Shown one piece after another: positions 16,594-25,360 of a DNA stretch of 64,000 nucleotides. Origin of the DNA: Microbacterium sp. SORGH_AS_1204 (GTDB lineage: Bacteria > Actinomycetota > Actinomycetes > Actinomycetales > Microbacteriaceae). The notes under the pieces are model-generated. The model saw only the letters and a program-made list of their open reading frames with translations. It ran no database searches and was not told the origin of the DNA. The stretch lies in NCBI RefSeq assembly GCF_030818935.1, contig NZ_JAUTBD010000001.1, positions 372,001 through 436,000 on the forward strand, read 5' to 3'. Positions within the stretch are counted from its first letter, which is position 1, and each line of letters begins with the position of its first letter. Both the position numbers and the translations under genes were made by a program.

Positions 16594-18290
16594 GCGGGAG
16601 TCCTCTCGGGGGCGGGGACGTCGAGGGAGGGGGCGTCGAGGTGCGCGGCGGGGGCCGCGGCGGCGGTGCGCTCGACGTCGGCGCGCGCGGCGGCGGGCGG
16701 TTCCGAGTCGTCGGCGCGCGCGGCGGCGGCGACCTGCGGGGTGTGGGCGACGGCGGCCGTCTCGCCCGTGCCGGCCGGGGGAGCCGCCGCGGCGAGACGC
16801 CCGAGCGACCGCAGCGCGGGCCATTCCGGCCGCAGCGCCGCCCGCACGCGCGCGAACACCTCGCGCGCCGCGGCGAGGGCGGGCGAGGGGCGAGGGGCGA
16901 ACTCGACGCTGTCGGCGGGGAACACCCGCACGGCCGTCTCGAGGTCGTCGGCGAGGCCGGCGGCGACCAGGGCGACGGTCGCGGCCCCGCGCGCCCCGAC
17001 CTCGGGGTCGGCGGTGCGCACGATCGTGCGCCCCGACACATCGGCCAGCAGCTGGCACAGCAGGTCGCTGCGCGCGCCGCCGCCGCACACGGGCACGCGG
17101 TCCGCGGCATCCAGCAGGTCGAGGCACTCGGCGACCGAGAACGCCAGGCCCTCGAAGACGCTCCGCAGCAGCTGGGCGGGGGTGGTCGTGACGTTCATGC
17201 CGACCCACGACGCCGAGGCCGCGGCATCCACGAACGGGGCGCGCTCGCCGCTGGGCGAGCCGTAGGGCAGGTAGATGACACCGCCGCTGCCGTCGGGCGC
17301 CGTGCGCGCGAGGCGTTCGAGCTCGGTCCAGCTGCGGTCGGCGAGGCCGAGGGTGCCTCGTACCCAGTCGAGGTTGGGCGTGCCGACCATCGACGACAGG
17401 GCTTCGAGCACCTGGGTGCCGCGGCCGGTGGGGATGAGGATGCCGATCCCGCTGTCGGCCGCCGCGCGGTCGACGCGGTTGACGGCCACGGTCGCGGTCG
17501 TGCCGAGCACCACCCAGCCGTCCTGGTCGGCGAGCGCGCCGAGACCCACGGGGCAGGCGGCGGAGTCGACGAGGCCGATCGCGACGGGCACGCCGGCGCG
17601 GAGGCCGAGCTCGGCGGCGGCATCGTCGGTGAGGGTGCCGCCGTGCTCGTGCGGGGCGCGGACGGGCGGGAGCAGATGCGCGAAGCGGCGGTGGTCGAGC
17701 GCGTCGATCATCTCGTCGGAGTACGCGAGGGTCGCCGGATCGAGGTACGTGCGCGACGCCTCGGAGGGATCGGTCGCGACTTCGCCGGCGAGGCGGTGAC
17801 GCACCGCGTCCTTGCAGTTGAGGTGGTGAGCGGCGCGGGCGAGCACGTCGGGCTCGGTCTCGGCGAAGCCGTCGAGCAGCACGGGGAGGGTGCCGGGGAA
17901 GCTGGCCGAGCCGGTGGCGGCGATCACCGTGGCATCCCGTCCGTCGCGCTGCCAGGCGGTCACGCGGTCGGCGTTCCGGCCGTCGAGCCACAGGGCGGCG
18001 GGACGCACCTGCCGCCCCTCGGCGTCGACGAGCCACGCGCCGTCGCCCTGCCCGGTCACACCGATCGCGACGACGTCGGGGGCCGTGCTGCGCGCCTGCG
18101 ACAGCGCCTGGCGCACGGCGCCGACGACAGCCTCCCAGACGAGGTCGATGTCGCTCTCGGCACCGCCGTCGGGGGTGCGCACGACCGCGACCGACCGGTG
18201 CCCGGCGGCGAGCGTCTCGCCCTCGAGCGAGTACAGCACGGCCTTGACGGCGGTGGTGCCGGCGTCGATGCCGAGGACGGCGGGGGTCAC
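16590..18290 (-). CDS. FGGY-family carbohydrate kinase in the mtn operon
   Basis: A 566-residue kinase with GTG start (GTGA overlap with the permease). The ATP/phosphate loop is GIDAGTTAVKAV, the sugar-domain elements are GVTGQGDGAWLVD and ALWLDGRN, then LNCKDAVRHRLAGEV, GLVDSAACPVGLG, and the C-terminal VCGGGARSDLLCQLLAD. The last 70 residues are a low-complexity Ala/Pro tail beyond the usual length of about 500. FGGY kinases phosphorylate ketoses and polyols. Standard methylthioribose kinase (MtnK) is from a different fold (APH-like), so this may be its functional replacement, possibly acting on methylthioribulose. That assignment is inferred only from neighbours. Confidence 0.85.
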   Translation of the reverse strand: MTPAVLGIDAGTTAVKAVLYSLEGETLAAGHRSVAVVRTPDGGAESDIDLVWEAVVGAVRQALSQARSTAPDVVAIGVTGQGDGAWLVDAEGRQVRPAALWLDGRNADRVTAWQRDGRDATVIAATGSASFPGTLPVLLDGFAETEPDVLARAAHHLNCKDAVRHRLAGEVATDPSEASRTYLDPATLAYSDEMIDALDHRRFAHLLPPVRAPHEHGGTLTDDAAAELGLRAGVPVAIGLVDSAACPVGLGALADQDGWVVLGTTATVAVNRVDRAAADSGIGILIPTGRGTQVLEALSSMVGTPNLDWVRGTLGLADRSWTELERLARTAPDGSGGVIYLPYGSPSGERAPFVDAAASASWVGMNVTTTPAQLLRSVFEGLAFSVAECLDLLDAADRVPVCGGGARSDLLCQLLADVSGRTIVRTADPEVGARGAATVALVAAGLADDLETAVRVFPADSVEFAPRPSPALAAAREVFARVRAALRPEWPALRSLGRLAAAAPPAGTGETAAVAHTPQVAAAARADDSEPPAAARADVERTAAAAPAAHLDAPSLDVPAPERTPA

Positions 18291-19399
18291 GCGGTGCCGC
18301 CCGGGGTGGTGTCGCCGGTGCGCGGGGCGGCTGCGGCGTCCGGGGCGACCGCGCCCAGACCGGCGGCGCCCGGTCGGGCCGCCGCGACAGCGGGCTTGCG
18401 CTCCGCCGCCGCCCGCGCGCGCTGCGCGACGGTGTACGCCAGCACGAGGGCGACCAGCAGCACCACGCCCTGCACCGCGGCCTTCACGTTGAAGTCGAGC
18501 CCGAGCAGGTCGAGGCCGTTCGCCAGCACGCCGAGGAACAGCACACCCACGACGGTACCGGGCACGTTGGGCCGCGAGCGCGGGTGCATCGACGCGCCGA
18601 TGAACACCGCGGCAATGGCATCCAACAGGTAGCTGAAGCCCGCGAGCGGGGTGTACAGCCGCAGCGACGCGCTGAGCAGGATGCCGCCCGCCGCGCACAG
18701 CACGCCCGCGCCGACGTAGACGAGCACGCGGATGCGACGGGTGCGCAGCCCCGCGACGACGGCCGCGCGATCCTGCAGGCCCATGGCCTGGATGCGCACA
18801 CCGGCGGGCGTGCGGTGCAGCAGGATGCCGATGCCCACGGCCGCGACCGCGGCGATGATGACCGGGATGCCGACTCCGAGCACGTCGCCCGAGCCGAGGA
18901 AGGTGAAGCCCTCGGGAGCCGCGCGGAAGCTGACGCTCGCGCCGCCGTTCGTACCGATCTGCTGGGCGCTGCGCCCGATGAAGAACGTGCCGAGGGTGGC
19001 GAGGAAGGGCGTGACGCCGAGCCCCACGATGAGGAAGGCGTTGAGCGCCCCGATCAGCGCGCCGCCGAGCAGGCCCAGCAGCACGGCGACGGGCCACGGC
19101 ATCCCGAACGACATCATCGACACGATCGCGAACCACGCGCCGAAGTCCACGGCGACGGCGGCGGAGAGGTCGATGCCGCCGGACGACACCACGACGGTGA
19201 GGGCGAGGGCGACCAGCAGCAGGATCGCGACGCCGTCGAGCACGTTGAGCAGGTTGCTCGGACGCAGGAACGCGTCGCTCGCGAACGAGAAGAACACGAC
19301 CAGCAGCGCGAAGGCGGCGACGAAGCCGTAGCGGGTGACGGTGGCCGCGGCGGAACCGGCGACGCCCGACCAGCGGGTGCGGGTGGCGGTGGTGCTCAC
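18287..19399 (-). CDS. RbsC/LsrD-type ABC sugar permease 2 of the mtn operon
   Basis: A 370-residue BPD_transp_2 family permease, about ten membrane helices (first near RYGFVAAFALLVVFFSFA), with the family signature VVVSSGGIDLSAAVAVDFG and ALNAFLIVGLGVTPFLATLG. The cytoplasmic tail of about 45 residues is Ala-rich. It pairs with the permease at 19396; two different permeases as in the Lsr and similar importers. It overlaps the kinase (GTGA) and the partner permease (GTGA). Confidence 0.88.
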   Translation of the reverse strand: MSTTATRTRWSGVAGSAAATVTRYGFVAAFALLVVFFSFASDAFLRPSNLLNVLDGVAILLLVALALTVVVSSGGIDLSAAVAVDFGAWFAIVSMMSFGMPWPVAVLLGLLGGALIGALNAFLIVGLGVTPFLATLGTFFIGRSAQQIGTNGGASVSFRAAPEGFTFLGSGDVLGVGIPVIIAAVAAVGIGILLHRTPAGVRIQAMGLQDRAAVVAGLRTRRIRVLVYVGAGVLCAAGGILLSASLRLYTPLAGFSYLLDAIAAVFIGASMHPRSRPNVPGTVVGVLFLGVLANGLDLLGLDFNVKAAVQGVVLLVALVLAYTVAQRARAAAERKPAVAAARPGAAGLGAVAPDAAAAPRTGDTTPGGTA

Positions 19400-20397
19400 G
19401 CGCGGGCCTCCTCGCTCTTGCGGGCGGCCGCGGCGGCCACGACGAGCAGGATCAGCACGCCCTTGAAGCCGTCGACCCAGGCGTTGGCGACGCGCGAGAG
19501 GATGAGGCCGTTCGACAGCAGCGCCACGAAGAGCGCGCCCAGCACCGATCCTGCGACGGTCACGGTGCCGCGCCGGGTGAAGGCGGCGCCGAGGAACGTC
19601 GCCAGCACCATGTCGACCATGAGGCGCTCGTCGATGCCCGGGCTGCTGCCCGAGCCGCGGGCGATGAGCAGCAGCGAGCTGAGACCGGCCACGACCCCCG
19701 CGATGACGAACGTCGACATGATGTAGCGCTGGGCCGGGATGCCGGCGAAGATCGCGGCATCCCGGTTTCCGCCCACCGCCTGCAGGCGCCGGCCGTAGGG
19801 GGTGCGGGCCATGACGAACACGAGCACCGCGGCGACGATCAGCATGAGGACCGCCGCGAGCGGGATGCCCGCGACGCGCGTGTCGCGCACGGCCACGATC
19901 AGCGGGTCGGCGACGTCGATGCGACGGTTGCCGCTGACCACGCGGGTGATGCCGACGACCGCGACGTACACCGCGAGGGTCGCGAGGATCGACGAGAGCC
20001 CGACCCAGCCGACGAGGATGGCGTTGAGCAGCCCGAAGACGGTGGTGACCAGGATGCCGAGGGCGAAGGCGACCGCGAAGGGCGTACCGTACGTGGTCAG
20101 CTGATCGCTGACGATCGCGGTGGCCAGGGCGGCGGTCGCGGGGATCGACAGGTCGATGCCCCCGACCACGACATCGTCGCCGCCGCCGATCACGACGATG
20201 GCGAGGCCCATCGCGACCAGGGCCACCGGCGCCGCCTGGGTGAGGCTGGCGGTGACGTTGGCGACGCCGAGGAAGCCCTTCGCCGTGACGGCGAGGTAGA
20301 CGGTCATCGCGAGGACGACCAGCAGCGGGCCGCGCCGGGCCAGCAGGCTCCGCACGCGCGGGGCGAGCGCGGGGCGCTCGGGGGCGAGGGTGCTCAC
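19396..20397 (-). CDS. RbsC/LsrC-type ABC sugar permease 1 of the mtn operon
   Basis: A 333-residue BPD_transp_2 permease with helices from residue 24 onward. Signature segments are VVVGGIDLSIPATAALATA, LLNAILVGWVGLSSILATL and VGGNRDAAIFAGIPAQRY. It is coupled on both sides by 4-base GTGA overlaps. It should form a heterodimeric channel with the product of 18287, powered by the ATPase at 20394. Confidence 0.88.
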   Translation of the reverse strand: MSTLAPERPALAPRVRSLLARRGPLLVVLAMTVYLAVTAKGFLGVANVTASLTQAAPVALVAMGLAIVVIGGGDDVVVGGIDLSIPATAALATAIVSDQLTTYGTPFAVAFALGILVTTVFGLLNAILVGWVGLSSILATLAVYVAVVGITRVVSGNRRIDVADPLIVAVRDTRVAGIPLAAVLMLIVAAVLVFVMARTPYGRRLQAVGGNRDAAIFAGIPAQRYIMSTFVIAGVVAGLSSLLLIARGSGSSPGIDERLMVDMVLATFLGAAFTRRGTVTVAGSVLGALFVALLSNGLILSRVANAWVDGFKGVLILLVVAAAAARKSEEARA

Positions 20398-21941
20398 GCG
20401 GCATCCCCTTCGGTTCGAGGGTCGGCGGTGCTGCCGGTGACCAGCGCACTGAGGTGCTCGAGGGTCAGACCATCGGTCGACACCTCGTGCGCGACGCGCC
20501 CGCGCTCGAGCACCACGATGCGGTCGCTGAGTCCGAGCACCTCGGCCGGGTCGGTCGAGACGACGACGACGGCGGTTCCGGATGCCGCGAGCTCGGCCAG
20601 CAGGCGGTAGATCTCCTGCTTCGCGCCGATGTCGACGCCGACCGTCGGCTCGTCGAGCACGATGACGCGGGCGCCGGCGGCGAGGCTGCGGCCCAGCACG
20701 ACCTTCTGCTGGTTGCCGCCGCTGAGCAGGCGCGTCTGCACGGCCGTGTCGCGGGGGCGGATGTCGAGGCGCTCCGCGAGCTGCGACGCACGCTCGCGGG
20801 AGGCGGCGTCGTCGAGGAGTCCCCCGCGGCTGCCTTCGCCGAGGGTCGACAGCGTGAGGTTGCGCTGCGTCGAGAAGTCGAGCACGACGCCGTCGTGACG
20901 GCGGTCGCGCGGCACGAGCACGACACCCGCGTCGAGGGCCGCGGCCGGGCTCGACGGGCGGAAGCGGCGGCCCGAGAGCGACAGCTCGCCCGTGTGACGG
21001 TGCAGGCCCACCAGGGACTCTGCCAGCTCGGAGGCTCCCGAGCCGAGCAGGCCGGTGACGCCGAGGATCTCGCCGGGGCGCACGTCGAGGTCGACGCCCT
21101 GCACGACCGACCCGACGCGCAGGCCGCGGGCGCGCAGCACCGGCTCGGCGATGGGGGCCGCGCGGCGGGCGGGGTAGAGGTCGTCGATCTCGCGCCCGAT
21201 CATCAGGCGGATCATCTCGCGGCCGCTCTCGGCGTCGACCGTCTCGATGCGGCCCACATCGAGACCCCCGCGCAGCACCGTGACCCGATCGCAGATGCGG
21301 GTGACCTCGCCGAGATAGTGCGAGATGTACAGACTCGAGATCCCCCGATCGCGAAGCCGCGCGATGATGCCGAGCAGCTGTTCCGCCTCGGCGCTGGCGA
21401 GCGGAGCGGTGGGCTCGTCGAAGACGATGAGGCGCGCGTCGTCGTCGACGAGCGCCCGGGCCACCTGCACGAGCTTGCGCTCGGCGGGCCCGAGGTCGCG
21501 CACGAGACGGGTCGGCGAGAGCCGGATGCCGAGCACGTCGTGCAGCACCTCGGTGACCCGGGCCTTCATGCGGCGTCCCCGCAGCATGCCCCCCGCGCTC
21601 TGCTCGTTGCCGAGCCAGACGTTCTCGGCCACCGTCATATCGGGCACGAGCTGGAGTTCCTGGTGCACGAAGCGGATGCCGGCCGCGTGCGCATCGGCGG
21701 GCGTCAGCGTGCCGGCGTCCGTGCCGCCGATGACGACCGAACCGGCATCGCGCGCGTAGATGCCGGCGAGGATCTTGATGAGCGTGGACTTGCCTGCGCC
21801 GTTCTCGCCGACGAGGCCGTGCACCTCGCCCGGGCGCACGTCGATCGAGGCGCCCCGGAGAGCCGGGACGCCCGCGAACGCCTTCGTGACGCCGGTCATG
21901 TGCAGGACCGGCGTCACGAAGGAGGAGGAGCTGTTCGTCAC
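20394..21941 (-). CDS. RbsA-type tandem ABC ATPase of the mtn operon
   Basis: A 515-residue protein with two nucleotide-binding halves. The N-half has Walker A GENGAGKSTL and Walker B LIVFDEPTAP, but its signature is degenerate (LGPAERKLVQ). The C-half has a non-canonical P-loop region (GVTGLLGSGASELAESL) and a good signature LLSGGNQQKVVLGRSL with IVLDEPTVGVD. This asymmetry is normal for sugar RbsA-type proteins. The GTG start overlaps the binding-protein stop. It energises the two permeases below it. Confidence 0.92.
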   Translation of the reverse strand: MTNSSSSFVTPVLHMTGVTKAFAGVPALRGASIDVRPGEVHGLVGENGAGKSTLIKILAGIYARDAGSVVIGGTDAGTLTPADAHAAGIRFVHQELQLVPDMTVAENVWLGNEQSAGGMLRGRRMKARVTEVLHDVLGIRLSPTRLVRDLGPAERKLVQVARALVDDDARLIVFDEPTAPLASAEAEQLLGIIARLRDRGISSLYISHYLGEVTRICDRVTVLRGGLDVGRIETVDAESGREMIRLMIGREIDDLYPARRAAPIAEPVLRARGLRVGSVVQGVDLDVRPGEILGVTGLLGSGASELAESLVGLHRHTGELSLSGRRFRPSSPAAALDAGVVLVPRDRRHDGVVLDFSTQRNLTLSTLGEGSRGGLLDDAASRERASQLAERLDIRPRDTAVQTRLLSGGNQQKVVLGRSLAAGARVIVLDEPTVGVDIGAKQEIYRLLAELAASGTAVVVVSTDPAEVLGLSDRIVVLERGRVAHEVSTDGLTLEHLSALVTGSTADPRTEGDAA

Positions 21942-22951
21942 TGGGTGTAGCCCAGCTCCTTCGAGACCTTCTTCGCCTCGTCGGGGCCGGCGACCGGGAT
22001 CGTGTCGACATAGCTGACCTTCTCGACCTCTTCGCCGAGGAAGTATTTGCCGACGTTGTCGGCCGAGATCGTCGCGATCTTGCGCGGCAGCTGGGCGATG
22101 TTGCCGACGAACGGGCTGTTCGGCTCGCTCATGATCTCGAGCGTGTCGGGGCCGGCGTCGAAGGCGGTGACCTTCACGTCGGTGCGGCCCGAGTCCTCGA
22201 TCGCCTGCACGACGCCGATGGCCGGCTGGTCCCAGCACGCCACGTGGATGTCCTGGATGGTGCCGACCGGGTACTTCTCCAGCAGCGCGAGCGTCTGCTG
22301 ACGTGCGTCGTCGGGGGCGTTTGCGAACTGCTCGGCGAGCTCGGGCTCGATCAGCTTGATGTTCGGGTAGTTCGTGGCGAGTTCGTTCTTCCACGCGTCG
22401 TAGCGCTCGCCGCAGAACGACAGGCTCGATCCGAACGCGTTGAAGACGGCGATGCTGCCCTCGCCCCCGAGCGCGTCACCGGTGATCTTGCCCAGGGCCG
22501 TGCCGCCCACCACGTTGTCGGACTGCGCGTTGTTGACGGCCCACTCCGAGGCGTGGTCCACACCGAACACGGGGATGCCGGCGTCGTGCAGCTGCTGCAG
22601 CTTCGGGTCGACCGAGGCGTCGCCGAGGATCGTGATGACGGCGTCGACGTTCTGCGCGAGGAAGATGTCGTGGTTCTGCGCGTGCAGGGTGTTGTCGCGG
22701 TTGCCGTCGGTGGTGAGCACCGTGCCGCCGAGCTTCTCGACCTCGTCGACCGCACCCTGGAAGGCCTCGCGGTCCCAGAAGTGCTGCGTGCCGACGACGG
22801 CGACGCCGATGGTCTTGCCGGCGAGCGGCTGGCTGGCGTCGACGCCCTCGCCGTTCGGGGCGGAGGACTCGGACGAGACGGTCGTGCAACCGGCGAGGGC
22901 CAGGCCTGCCGCCACGACGATCGCCGGAAGGGCGAAGAGGGACTTTCTCAC
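21938..22951 (-). CDS. RbsB/LsrB-type sugar-binding lipoprotein, first gene of the mtn operon
   Basis: A 337-residue periplasmic-binding-protein fold lipoprotein. GTG start behind AGGAG, hydrophobic signal AIVVAAGLALAGC with lipobox LAGC, then a Ser/Glu linker and Peripla_BP_4 domain (IGVAVVGTQHFWDREAFQG, VDAVITILGDASVDPK, GIPVFGVDHASEW). Binding-site aromatics (HFW, ACWDQP) fit a pentose-like ligand. With mtnBCD downstream the likely ligand is 5-methylthioribose or a related 5-modified pentose. This is inference from context. Confidence 0.88.
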   Translation of the reverse strand: MRKSLFALPAIVVAAGLALAGCTTVSSESSAPNGEGVDASQPLAGKTIGVAVVGTQHFWDREAFQGAVDEVEKLGGTVLTTDGNRDNTLHAQNHDIFLAQNVDAVITILGDASVDPKLQQLHDAGIPVFGVDHASEWAVNNAQSDNVVGGTALGKITGDALGGEGSIAVFNAFGSSLSFCGERYDAWKNELATNYPNIKLIEPELAEQFANAPDDARQQTLALLEKYPVGTIQDIHVACWDQPAIGVVQAIEDSGRTDVKVTAFDAGPDTLEIMSEPNSPFVGNIAQLPRKIATISADNVGKYFLGEEVEKVSYVDTIPVAGPDEAKKVSKELGYTQ

Positions 22952-23156
22952 GGTGGGCTCCTGTGGGGCCGGTGGGCGCTCGCGTCGGTGCGCGCGTCGC
23001 CGCGGGTGCTGTGTGGGGTATCGCCGAGAATCGGCTTCCTCAGCGTAGGGAGTGCCTCGGGCGACGTTCGACCCGATCGTCACACGATGACATGAAAGCG
23101 GCGATGCTCCCGTCGTCAGTAAGATGCGCCCGTCCCACCCCCGCCCGAGGAGACCC
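22952..23156. promoter_or_regulatory. Divergent promoter region of the mtn operon and the PfkB kinase
   Basis: On the minus strand TACGCT (23042-23047) is a plausible -10 for the mtn operon, leaving a leader of about 85 bases. On the plus strand TAAGAT (23120-23125) is a -10 for the kinase. GTCA-CACGA-TGAC (23079-23091) between them is a small inverted repeat that could bind a regulator of both. No -35 box is convincing and no SAM-type riboswitch was recognised. Confidence 0.4.
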
Positions 23157-24116
23157 ATGCCCCCGCTCACCCGTCGCGTCGTCACCGCCGGCCTCCACGT
23201 CGCCGATGTGCTCGGCCGCTACGTCGATGCCATCCCGCCCGGGCAGGGTCTCGCGCTGCTCGACGAGATCCGCCTCACCGTCGCCGGTACCGCCGCGGCC
23301 ACCGCCGTCGACCTCGCGCGGCTCGGGGTCCCCGTCGCGACGGTGGGAGCGGTCGGCGACGATGCCCTGGGCGCGTTCCTGCGCGCCACGATGGCGGGCG
23401 AAGGCGTCGATGTGGAGGGCCTCGCGGTGCGCCCCGAACGGCCCACGTCGGCGACGATGCTGCCGATCCGGCGCGACGGCAGTCGTCCGGCGCTGCACGT
23501 CATCGGCTCGAACGCGGCGATCCGGCCCGAGGATCTGGCATCCATCGATCTGAGCGACGTGGCGGTGCTGCACCTCGGCGGCACGTGCCTGCTGCCGGGC
23601 ATCGACGGCGCGCCCAGCGTCGAGCTGCTGCGCCGTGCGCGCGAGGCCGGAGTCGTCACCACCATGGACTTCATCCCGACCGGCGCAGCGGCCGACCGCG
23701 AGGCGGTGCTGCCGTGTCTGCCGTACGTCGACTACCTCTTCCCGAGCGAGGAGGACGCCCTGTCGTTCGCGGATGCCGCGACGCTGAGCGAGGCGATCAC
23801 GTTCTACCTGGATGCCGGGGTTTCCACCCTCGTGATCACCCGCGGTGCCGCCGGCGTCAGCGTCAGCACGCACGCCGACCGGGACATGCGTCTGCCGGCA
23901 TACACCGTCGACGTCGTCGACACGACCGGCTGCGGCGATGCCTTCAGCGCCGGGTTCATCTGGGGCCTGGTCGACGGGCTCAGCACGGCGGAGTGCGCGG
24001 AGCGGGGCCTGGCGTGCGGCAGCCTCGTCGCCACGGGCCTCGGATCGGACGCGGGCCTGCACTCCGCGGCCGACGTCGCCCGGCTGCGGGCGGAGGGCGT
24101 GCGCGGCACGGTGTGA
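23157..24116 (+). CDS. PfkB-family carbohydrate kinase
   Basis: A 319-residue ribokinase-like protein, ATG 23157 after CGAGGAGACCC. It has the N-terminal glycine region (VAGTAAATAVDLARLG), the second-half VDYLFPSEEDALSFAD and the ATP/anion-hole motif DTTGCGDAFSAGF with catalytic Asp. It is transcribed away from the mtn operon across a shared promoter region, so its sugar is probably supplied by that importer. It could phosphorylate the 5-position of plain ribose-type substrates or be a second kinase of the salvage route. The substrate is not readable from the sequence. Confidence 0.85.
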   Translation: MPPLTRRVVTAGLHVADVLGRYVDAIPPGQGLALLDEIRLTVAGTAAATAVDLARLGVPVATVGAVGDDALGAFLRATMAGEGVDVEGLAVRPERPTSATMLPIRRDGSRPALHVIGSNAAIRPEDLASIDLSDVAVLHLGGTCLLPGIDGAPSVELLRRAREAGVVTTMDFIPTGAAADREAVLPCLPYVDYLFPSEEDALSFADAATLSEAITFYLDAGVSTLVITRGAAGVSVSTHADRDMRLPAYTVDVVDTTGCGDAFSAGFIWGLVDGLSTAECAERGLACGSLVATGLGSDAGLHSAADVARLRAEGVRGTV

Positions 24117-24160
24117 TTCGGCATCCGGTGGTCGGCGCGCAGGGTCGGCTCGGGCAACCC

Positions 24161-24293
24161 GTGTACATCGCGGAGGTTGTGCGGCGCGTGCGGGTCCGCC
24201 GGTCGCCGTGCAGAAAGTCGGTGATTCGCGCACCCTCCGTCGGGTCGGGGTGGATGCCGCTGAGTTCGTGCACATCGCGGAGGTTGTGCGGCG
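24161..24293. repeat. Two copies of a GTGCACATCGCGGAGG-type element in a 359-bp gap
   Basis: GTGTACATCGCGGAGGTTGT (24161) and GTGCACATCGCGGAGGTTGT (24268) are nearly identical and both continue GCGGCGCG; they lie 107 bases apart between the kinase and ddaH. A third relative is at 13488. The remainder of 24117-24475 holds a GC-rich spacer (repeat of GGTTGTGCGGCGC near 24316) and no gene that I could support. Confidence 0.55.
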
Positions 24294-24475
24294 CGAGTCC
24301 GCGCCGCGTCAGGGGGTTGTGCGGCGCCGCTCGCGCCCGCTCGCACGCGCGTGCGAGAATGGCCCCGGCGTGCTCGGACCGACCTTTCCCCGCACGGTGT
24401 CACGACACCGACGGGTTCGAAGGGCCACCGAGCCCCAGGACAGCGTCCGCCGCACCTTTCCTCCGAGGAGCAGAG

Positions 24476-25360
24476 ATGTCCGCTACCCCCGCCGCCGCCG
24501 CCGTCGCATCCGAGACGGTCGAGCGCGTCCAGCAGCACCGTCGATACCTGATGTGCCGTCCCGACCACTTCACGGTCAGCTACAGCATCAATCCGTGGAT
24601 GGAGCCCTCGCGCCCCACCGACACCGACCTCGCCCTGACGCAGTGGCAGTCCCTGTACGACACGTACAAGGAGCTCGGCCACGAGATCGAGCTCATCGAC
24701 CACGTCGAGGGGCTGCCCGACATGGTCTACACCGCCAACGGCGGCTTCGTCATCGACGGCGTCGCATACGGTCCCAAGTTCCGCTTCCGTGAGCGCGCCG
24801 CCGAGGCTCCCGCTTTCATCGACTGGTTCGCCGCCAACGGCTTCGAGGTCGCCGAGCCCGTCGAGGTGAACGAAGGCGAGGGCGACTTCCTGCTCGTGGG
24901 CAGCACGATCCTGGCCGGAACGGGCTTCCGCTCGACCGGCGACAGCCACCGCGAGGTGGGCGAGGTGTTCTCGCGCGAGGTCGTCTCGCTGACGCTCACC
25001 GACCCGCGGTTCTATCATCTCGACACCGCCATCGCCGTGCTCGACCCGGTCGAGGGCCCCGGCGGCGTCGACAAGGCGAACATCGCCTACCTCCCCAATG
25101 CGTTCGACGAGCGCAGCCAGGCGATCCTGCGCGAGCGCTACCCGGATGCCATTCGCGTCTCGGATGCCGACGGCTCGGTGTTCGGACTCAACTCCGCCAG
25201 CGACGGCAAGAACGTCATCATCTCCCCTCGCGCCGTCGGATTCGAGGCGCAGCTGCGCGAGCGCGGCTATACCCCGGTGACGGTGGACCTCTCCGAGCTG
25301 CTGCTCGGCGGCGGCGGCATCAAGTGCTGCACGCTGGAGCTGCGCGGCGGTGCCCGATGA
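24476..25360 (+). CDS. ddaH: Dimethylargininase (N-dimethylarginine dimethylaminohydrolase)
   Basis: A 294-residue amidinotransferase-fold enzyme, ATG after CGAGGAGCAGAG. It hydrolyses dimethylarginine, or arginine-like guanidines, to citrulline-type products. Family motifs are FTVSYSINPWM, the substrate-binding DMVYTANGGF, the GTGFRST loop, His in DPRFYHLDTAIAVL, and the catalytic Cys near the C-terminus in GGGGIKCCTLEL. It overlaps rocD by ATGA. In this family arginine deiminase-like specificity cannot be fully excluded, but DDAH next to ornithine aminotransferase is a recurrent actinobacterial pair. Confidence 0.85.
   Translation: MSATPAAAAVASETVERVQQHRRYLMCRPDHFTVSYSINPWMEPSRPTDTDLALTQWQSLYDTYKELGHEIELIDHVEGLPDMVYTANGGFVIDGVAYGPKFRFRERAAEAPAFIDWFAANGFEVAEPVEVNEGEGDFLLVGSTILAGTGFRSTGDSHREVGEVFSREVVSLTLTDPRFYHLDTAIAVLDPVEGPGGVDKANIAYLPNAFDERSQAILRERYPDAIRVSDADGSVFGLNSASDGKNVIISPRAVGFEAQLRERGYTPVTVDLSELLLGGGGIKCCTLELRGGAR

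Noticed and set aside
22952..23156. Possible SAM or other riboswitch in front of the mtn operon.
   Set aside because: The leader of about 85 bases is short and shows no recognisable aptamer pairing.
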